In this document: in pieces, positions 46,555 through 47,283 of the stretch
How positions within the stretch are numbered: position 1 is the first letter of the stretch
How the letters are laid out: each line of letters starts with the position of its first letter
Virus record (IMG/VR): IMGVR_UViG_3300030419_006277
Coordinates: 1-47,283 of that record
Origin: a virus
DNA: 47,283 nucleotides
Direction: 5' to 3' (one strand)
Notes under the pieces: generated by a model
Seen by the model: only the letters and a program-made list of their open reading frames with translations
The model's database searches: none
What the model was told of the DNA's origin: nothing
Position numbers and translations under genes: made by a program

Positions 46555-46592
46555 GTAGTCGCTATACTCATGGCAGTTATTCTTCTTTAAAT

Positions 46593-46799
46593 ATGCATGA
46601 GGATGTAAAGAAACAACTCAAAGAGCAGGCTGATGGCTTGCAAAAGGATATTAGAGCTGTAGAAGCTAATTTATTATTGCTTAAAGAGCAGTACTTGAAA
46701 GTCCAAGGTGCCTTAGAGTTGCTTGAGCATCTAAATAATGAAGAATCTAATAAAATAACTCAAACTGAGGAACAAAATGTTGAAGGAACTGACTCATAA
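46593..46799 (+). CDS. 68-aa coiled-coil protein
   Basis: A continuous charged helix (KKQLKEQADGLQKDI, NLLLLKEQYLKVQGALELL) with heptad spacing and an acidic tail. It overlaps the next gene by 23 bases. I know similar short coiled-coil proteins from cyanophages. Function unknown. Confidence 0.6.
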   Translation: MHEDVKKQLKEQADGLQKDIRAVEANLLLLKEQYLKVQGALELLEHLNNEESNKITQTEEQNVEGTDS

Positions 46800-47004
46800 T
46801 CGATATCGTGCTCTTGAACTACTTGCGGAGCATATACGGTCTCCGTCTCGTCAATTATCTTTGGACGCTATTGTCAGCGATATTAGCGATGAAGATCTTC
46901 GTTGGGTTACAGGAAAGATTCACTATTATTTGCTGAGATTACTTGAAGAAGCAGAGACTGAATCTGTCGAGGAAGATCTTAATCTTGGGGTTTGTGATAT
47001 TTAG
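46777..47004 (+). CDS. 75-aa helical hypothetical protein
   Basis: A mostly helical acidic protein (RYRALELLAEHIRSPSRQ, SDEDLRWVTGKIHYYLLRL) with no identifiable motif. It overlaps the coiled-coil gene and is followed by a 43-base gap before the HNH gene. Confidence 0.55.
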   Translation: MLKELTHNRYRALELLAEHIRSPSRQLSLDAIVSDISDEDLRWVTGKIHYYLLRLLEEAETESVEEDLNLGVCDI

Positions 47005-47047
47005 ATAAGTCTATGCATTTTACAGTTTTCTCAACTGCATATTGCCT

Positions 47048-47283
47048 GTGTTTGATTGTGAGCACGACCTTTTAGCGAATTTAATTGTTATATCTCCAAA
47101 AAATGCAAGACGTCGGTTCAGAACTCAGATATTTGAAAATTGGAATTGGAGATGTGCTTATTGTGATGAAGAATTAACGACTGAAAACGCTACTATTGAT
47201 CACATTATTCCTAAATTTAAAGGTGGTCACCATGTAAGAAACAACATGTGCTGTTGTTGCTATTCATGTAATATCTCTAAAGG
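47048..47283 (+). CDS. HNH endonuclease, cut off by the window end
   Basis: The frame starts at GTG 47048 (or TTG 47042) and runs to the window edge. It encodes RCAYCDEELTTENATIDHI followed by IPKFKGGHHVRNNMCCCCYS: a CxxC pair, the DH of the HNH active site with the following Gly-Gly-x-His, and an asparagine. That is the canonical layout of a phage HNH endonuclease, free-standing or associated with packaging. The C-terminal part lies outside, so it cannot be judged complete. Confidence 0.8.
   Translation, partial: MFDCEHDLLANLIVISPKNARRRFRTQIFENWNWRCAYCDEELTTENATIDHIIPKFKGGHHVRNNMCCCCYSCNISK

Noticed and set aside
1-47283. CRISPR arrays, insertion sequences, integrase or attachment sites
   Set aside because: No regularly spaced repeats, transposase motifs or integrase were seen by reading. 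The direct repeats found are short and regulatory in appearance.

Overview
The window looks like one contiguous part of an AT-rich double-stranded DNA phage genome that infects marine cyanobacteria (Synechococcus or Prochlorococcus type). The cyanophage assignment rests on protein families I recognise from such phages: a set of three secreted proteins on the minus strand (43.5-45.2 kb), a lone minus-strand membrane/coiled-coil protein inside the tail region (32.9 kb), fibre proteins opening MAYIGNNLQ or MSTLKVNAI, a glycine-zipper exported protein (2.0-2.5 kb) and a C39-like protein (45.7 kb). The major capsid protein resembles the N4 gp56 type and the portal is large (751 aa). No tail sheath, tube or tape-measure gene is visible, so a short-tailed (podovirus-like) particle is my inference. 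No DNA polymerase, RNA polymerase, integrase or photosynthesis gene lies in the window.

Layout. (1) 1-11228, minus strand: about 36 small, tightly packed genes, many coupled by ATGA or TAATG overlaps. Most are unknown. Recognisable ones are a 2OG-Fe(II) oxygenase-like protein, a zinc-ribbon/HTH protein, holin-like membrane peptides, an HTH protein and two broadly distributed phage families of unknown function. (2) 11229-11968: a 740-base non-coding divergent region with palindromes and an abrupt change in base composition. (3) 11969-19161, plus strand: membrane-active, glycine-zipper and coiled-coil proteins, possibly ejected with the DNA. One ends in a split S74-like domain and another carries ten 11-residue repeats. 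(4) 19158-27041: terminase small-subunit candidate, large terminase, AbrB-like protein, portal, scaffold candidate, major capsid protein and a second capsid-associated protein. (5) 27160-32902: head-completion and tail-tube candidates. (6) 33213-42077: tail fibres, including a diverged tandem duplication of a fibre cassette. (7) 42077-47283: a nuclease, membrane proteins, the secreted trio, a catalytically dead C39-like protein and the start of an HNH endonuclease.

The strongest unusual feature is a 515-base out-of-frame overlap between portal and scaffold (23163-23677). The portal frame has no earlier stop, and the stretch is conspicuously GC-rich against its surroundings. Other points of interest are the loss of every catalytic position in the C39-like protein, two related structured leaders at 6.6 and 7.9 kb, the 11-residue repeat protein, a SWIM-like zinc signature split by 85 residues in the 771-aa tail protein, and a secreted protein that appears to lack a normal start codon. 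Family assignments come from memory of motifs, not from searches.
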